DNA from: Alphaproteobacteria bacterium UBA1002
Lineage (GTDB): Bacteria; Pseudomonadota; Alphaproteobacteria; Rickettsiales; UBA998
Length of the DNA: 7,837 bases
NCBI GenBank assembly: GCA_002291845.1
Contig: DBAU01000102.1
Span: 1-7,837, forward strand
Direction of reading: 5' to 3'
Below the pieces are notes generated by a model. It saw only the letters and a list, made by a program, of their open reading frames with translations. It was not told the DNA's origin and made no database searches. Below, in pieces: positions 5,502 to 7,837 of the stretch. Every line of letters starts with the position of its first letter. Within the stretch, counting starts at the first letter, position 1. The position numbers were made by a program, and so were the translations under genes.

Positions 5502-6120
5502 GAATGCTACCAAGACTGTTTTGGGCGATGGTACGGATTTGTTTCCAGTCCTCATCTTCAATGGCATCTTTTGGGGTCAGCCATGAGCCGCCTACCGCTA
5601 CCACATTCGGAAGTGCCAGATACGCGCTGGCATTTTGCTGATCGATCCCACCGGTGGGGCAGAACTTCACCTGCGGAAACACCGAAGCATATTGTTTCAA
5701 AACACCGTGCCCACCAAACAGGGAGGCAGGGAAGAACTTGAGTAGGTTAAACCCCTCCTGCATCGCCATAATCACTTCGGAAGGGGTAATCACACCCGGC
5801 AGAAAAGCGACGGAATGCGCCCGTGCAGCCTCTGCCAGTGCAGGGGTGAGGCCCGGGCTTACAATGAATTTTGCACCGGCACTTACCGCAGATGCATATT
5901 GCTGCGGAGTTGTGACCGTGCCGGCCCCTACGGTGATTTCTGGAACCTCTTTGGCAACCGCCTCAATTGCCGCCAAACCTGCGGTGGTTCGCAGGGTTAT
6001 TTCCATAGTTTGTACACCGCCTTTGATCAGCGCGCGCGCCAGTGGCACGGCTTTCTCCACACTTGGTAGCACAACAACCGGCACCACCCGATTGGTACGT
6101 AAAATGGCTTCAAGCGACAT
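5479..6120 (-). CDS. eda: KDPG aldolase (2-dehydro-3-deoxyphosphogluconate aldolase)
   Basis: A 213-aa class I aldolase that splits 2-keto-3-deoxy-6-phosphogluconate into pyruvate and glyceraldehyde-3-phosphate in the cytoplasm, the last specific step of the Entner-Doudoroff pathway. The TIM barrel is complete: Glu40 and Arg44 in MEITLRT, Thr68 in GAGTVT, SPGLTP (88-93), the Schiff-base Lys128 in LLKFFPA, and the phosphate-binding PTGGI (155-159) and VGGSWL (176-181). The residue after FFPA is Ser rather than the common Glu. I chose the ATG at 6120 because GAGGAG lies 7 nt upstream; a TTG at 6135 would add five residues and lacks that support. It overlaps the end of glk by 11 bp, so it is probably translationally coupled. 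The same enzyme often also cleaves 2-keto-4-hydroxyglutarate. Confidence 0.96.
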   Translation of the reverse strand: MSLEAILRTNRVVPVVVLPSVEKAVPLARALIKGGVQTMEITLRTTAGLAAIEAVAKEVPEITVGAGTVTTPQQYASAVSAGAKFIVSPGLTPALAEAARAHSVAFLPGVITPSEVIMAMQEGFNLLKFFPASLFGGHGVLKQYASVFPQVKFCPTGGIDQQNASAYLALPNVVAVGGSWLTPKDAIEDEDWKQIRTIAQNSLGSILTPIAWG

Positions 6121-7090
6121 GGGAAGGCTCCTCAAGGCTGTTTAATAAGGCGGCAGCGCCAATCAGCGCCATCTCGGTAAATGATAGCATAACATAGGTG
6201 GGAATGGGCCGCACATACTCTGTAAACCGTCCTTTGGCTTCAAACCGGCTGCGGAAAGGGCTACGGAAGAAGAAATCTCCCAGAATCGGTACAATACCGC
6301 CACCAATATAAACCCCTCCGCGTGCCCCTAGCATTAGGGCCTGATCACCCGCAAAGCTACCGAGCATACCACAGAAGACATTGAGAGTTTCGATGCATTG
6401 CAGGCATTCACCAGTAACGCCACGGCGGCTGATTTCCTCATTGGGGAGCGCGTCCTGCTGGCGGCCCTCCACCTCGGCAAGCGCGTTGTGAAGAAAACCC
6501 AGACCCGAACCGCTGATAAAATTTTCTGCACGGACATAGTCCAGATGTCGTTGCGCGTAACGCAAGAGTTCTAGCTCCTTTGCGTTTCCCGGGGCGAAGG
6601 ACACGTTCCCGCCTTCCCCCTGTAATGGGACCCAGTGTTGCCCAGACCAGATGAGGCCAGATACGCCAAGTCCGGTGCCGGGCCCCAGTACGGCGATCGG
6701 CTGCCGGGCTACGGGCTCCCCGCCGCCAACATGAATGATACGATCCTGCGGGATGTGAGGCACTGCCATGGCCAGCGCGGTGAAGTCATTGGTGATGTGC
6801 AGTCGGGAGAGATGAAATTGCCGGCGCATTTCCTGCCGCGAGAATTGCCAGTCGACGTTGGTCAGGCGTACCACATCTCCGGTCACCGGCCCTGCCACAG
6901 CAATACAGGCGTGGTGAGGGGTGGTATCGGTTTCATGGATATAATGCGCTAAGACATCCGCTAGGGAAGCAAAATCGCGGTTTGCATATTTGCGAGGCTC
7001 CACCAGCTCATGCGAGCCTGGAGCAATAAGTGCCAGGCGAGAGTTGGTGCCACCGATATCGGCCACAAGAGCAAGAGAAGCCATAACCAC
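6110..7090 (-). CDS. glk: Glucokinase (E. coli Glk family)
   Basis: A 326-aa cytoplasmic kinase making glucose-6-phosphate from glucose and ATP, which feeds the Entner-Doudoroff pathway encoded around it. Landmarks: phosphate-1 loop ADIGGTNSRLAL (10-21), catalytic Asp102 in ITNDFTALAMAVP, phosphate-2 loop LGPGTGLGVS (135-144), sugar-binding GEGGNVSFAP (158-167, Glu159), AENFISGSGLG (Glu189), and adenosine-region GGVYIGGGIVP. The length matches the family (about 320). It lacks the zinc-binding cysteine cluster of ROK kinases. The start is probably the GTG at 7090, since AGGAG lies 7 nt upstream; the ATG at 7084 is the alternative and changes only two residues. Asn162 replaces the His found in E. 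coli (GEGGHVDFAP). It lies 102 bp after edd and overlaps eda by 11 bp. Confidence 0.95.
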   Translation of the reverse strand: MVMASLALVADIGGTNSRLALIAPGSHELVEPRKYANRDFASLADVLAHYIHETDTTPHHACIAVAGPVTGDVVRLTNVDWQFSRQEMRRQFHLSRLHITNDFTALAMAVPHIPQDRIIHVGGGEPVARQPIAVLGPGTGLGVSGLIWSGQHWVPLQGEGGNVSFAPGNAKELELLRYAQRHLDYVRAENFISGSGLGFLHNALAEVEGRQQDALPNEEISRRGVTGECLQCIETLNVFCGMLGSFAGDQALMLGARGGVYIGGGIVPILGDFFFRSPFRSRFEAKGRFTEYVRPIPTYVMLSFTEMALIGAAALLNSLEEPSHVA

Positions 7091-7192
7091 TATATGACTC
7101 CTGAGTATTGCCGGGACGCGGTGATCCTGTCGGCAGGCAGGGTATATACGCCCATTTGATTTTTCGTGTTCATAATCCCGTGTGTTGTCGTA
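7091..7192 (-). other. edd-glk intergenic region
   Basis: The 102 bp between the edd stop and the glk start contain no open frame of note. On the minus strand TGAACA and TATATA are 18 bp apart (about 7141-7170), a weak promoter-like pair (4 of 6 matches each), and CCTG-CCGA-CAGG makes a 4-bp stem. AGGAG near 7098-7102 is the glk ribosome binding site. I see no terminator, so readthrough from edd into glk is likely. Confidence 0.4.
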
Positions 7193-7837
7193 TCAAGAAA
7201 CAATGAAGGACGCTCCTTCCTCGGCCGATGTCACCACGGTCCGTGCGTTTTGGTAAAGTTCACGCCCTGTTCCAAAGTCATTCGCGCTTAAATCCACCTC
7301 AAGCGGCCCACGCGCCGCCCATTCCGTGGCATCCACGAGGGCTTCAAGCGTTCCGCGTTCCGCATCCAGCCGGATGATGTCTCCATCGCGCACTTTGGCA
7401 AGTGGGCCGCCCTTTTTGCATTCAGGCGACACATGAATCGCCGCGGGAACTTTTCCGGACGCCCCTGACATGCGGCCATCGGTGACCAGTGCCACCTTGT
7501 AGCCAAGATTCTGTAACACCCCAAGTGGCGGGGTGAGTTTATGCAATTCTGGCATCCCGTTAGAGGCCGGCCCCTGATACATCACCACCGCGATCATGTC
7601 CTGATGCAGCTCACCGGCATTAAAGGCTTTCTGCATGGCTTCCTGCGAGGTGAAGACCCGCGCAGGCGCCTCTACAACCCAATGTTCTTTCTTTACAGCA
7701 GATACTTTAATCACTGCACGGCCAAGATTCCCCTGAAGGAGTTTCATCCCGCCTTCGGGGCTGAACGGTGCATCTCGGCTGGCCACCACTTTAGTATCCA
7801 CACTTTCTGCGCGGCCCGGGCCCCACACAGCCTCCTC
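7193..7837 (-). CDS. edd: Phosphogluconate dehydratase, C-terminal part (5' end beyond window)
   Basis: The last 214 residues of a protein usually about 600 aa long; the frame stays open to the right window edge, so there is no true start here. Edd is an iron-sulfur dehydratase that converts 6-phosphogluconate to KDPG, the first committed Entner-Doudoroff step. The fragment carries EGGMKLLQGNLGRAVIKVSA, GPASNGMPELHKLTPPLGVL and the IlvD/Edd signature ALVTDGRMSGAS (about residues 116-127 of the visible part), then GKVPAAIHVSPE and VRDGDIIRLDAERG. NGMPELHKLTPPLG separates it from dihydroxy-acid dehydratase IlvD, which has a shorter, different sequence there. The cluster-ligand cysteines of the N-terminal part are outside the window. 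It heads the edd-glk-eda run on the minus strand. Confidence 0.96.
   Translation of the reverse strand, partial: EEAVWGPGRAESVDTKVVASRDAPFSPEGGMKLLQGNLGRAVIKVSAVKKEHWVVEAPARVFTSQEAMQKAFNAGELHQDMIAVVMYQGPASNGMPELHKLTPPLGVLQNLGYKVALVTDGRMSGASGKVPAAIHVSPECKKGGPLAKVRDGDIIRLDAERGTLEALVDATEWAARGPLEVDLSANDFGTGRELYQNARTVVTSAEEGASFIVS

Overview
The window (7837 bp, moderate to high GC) reads as one end of an assembled contig from a Gram-negative proteobacterium. Two Sec signal peptides, a CorA-type Mg2+ channel of proteobacterial character and an edd-glk-eda Entner-Doudoroff cluster support this. I cannot place it below phylum; an alpha- or gammaproteobacterium is my guess. The first 12 bases match the Illumina adapter end (AGATCGGAAGAG on the minus strand), so the left edge is a sequencing artefact, not a biological boundary. 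The right edge cuts edd.

Left region (1-1511, minus strand): a small exported TPR protein gene followed 30 bp later by a FecR-domain exported protein gene, probably one operon. The FecR protein has no visible stop and ends in a strongly AT-rich, Asn/Lys-rich tail that runs into the adapter. A divergent intergenic region (1512-1657) holds a 20-bp near-perfect palindrome and promoter-like boxes. To its right is a stand-alone cyclic-nucleotide-binding protein gene (1658-2050, plus), which ends convergently 6 bp from a half-length GDT1/UPF0016 metal-cation transporter gene (2057-2341, minus).

Centre (2465-4442): two divergent genes for proteins I do not recognise (301 and 312 aa). They share a 133-bp intergenic region with a 27-bp inverted repeat that closely matches a Fur box, and a perfect GNRA-loop hairpin lies just before the right-hand gene. 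This is the most promising unexplained part of the window: a possible iron-regulated pair of unknown function. Next is corA (4486-5469, plus), with its own promoter-like TTGACA box overlapping the upstream stop codon.

Right region (5479-7837, minus): edd (C-terminal 214 aa only) -> glk -> eda. Edd dehydrates 6-phosphogluconate to KDPG, Eda cleaves KDPG to pyruvate and glyceraldehyde-3-phosphate, and Glk feeds glucose-6-phosphate into the pathway. glk and eda overlap by 11 bp and look translationally coupled. zwf and pgl would be expected beyond the right edge but are not in the window.

I see no rRNA, tRNA, CRISPR array, insertion sequence or phage gene. No gap between genes exceeds about 150 bp.
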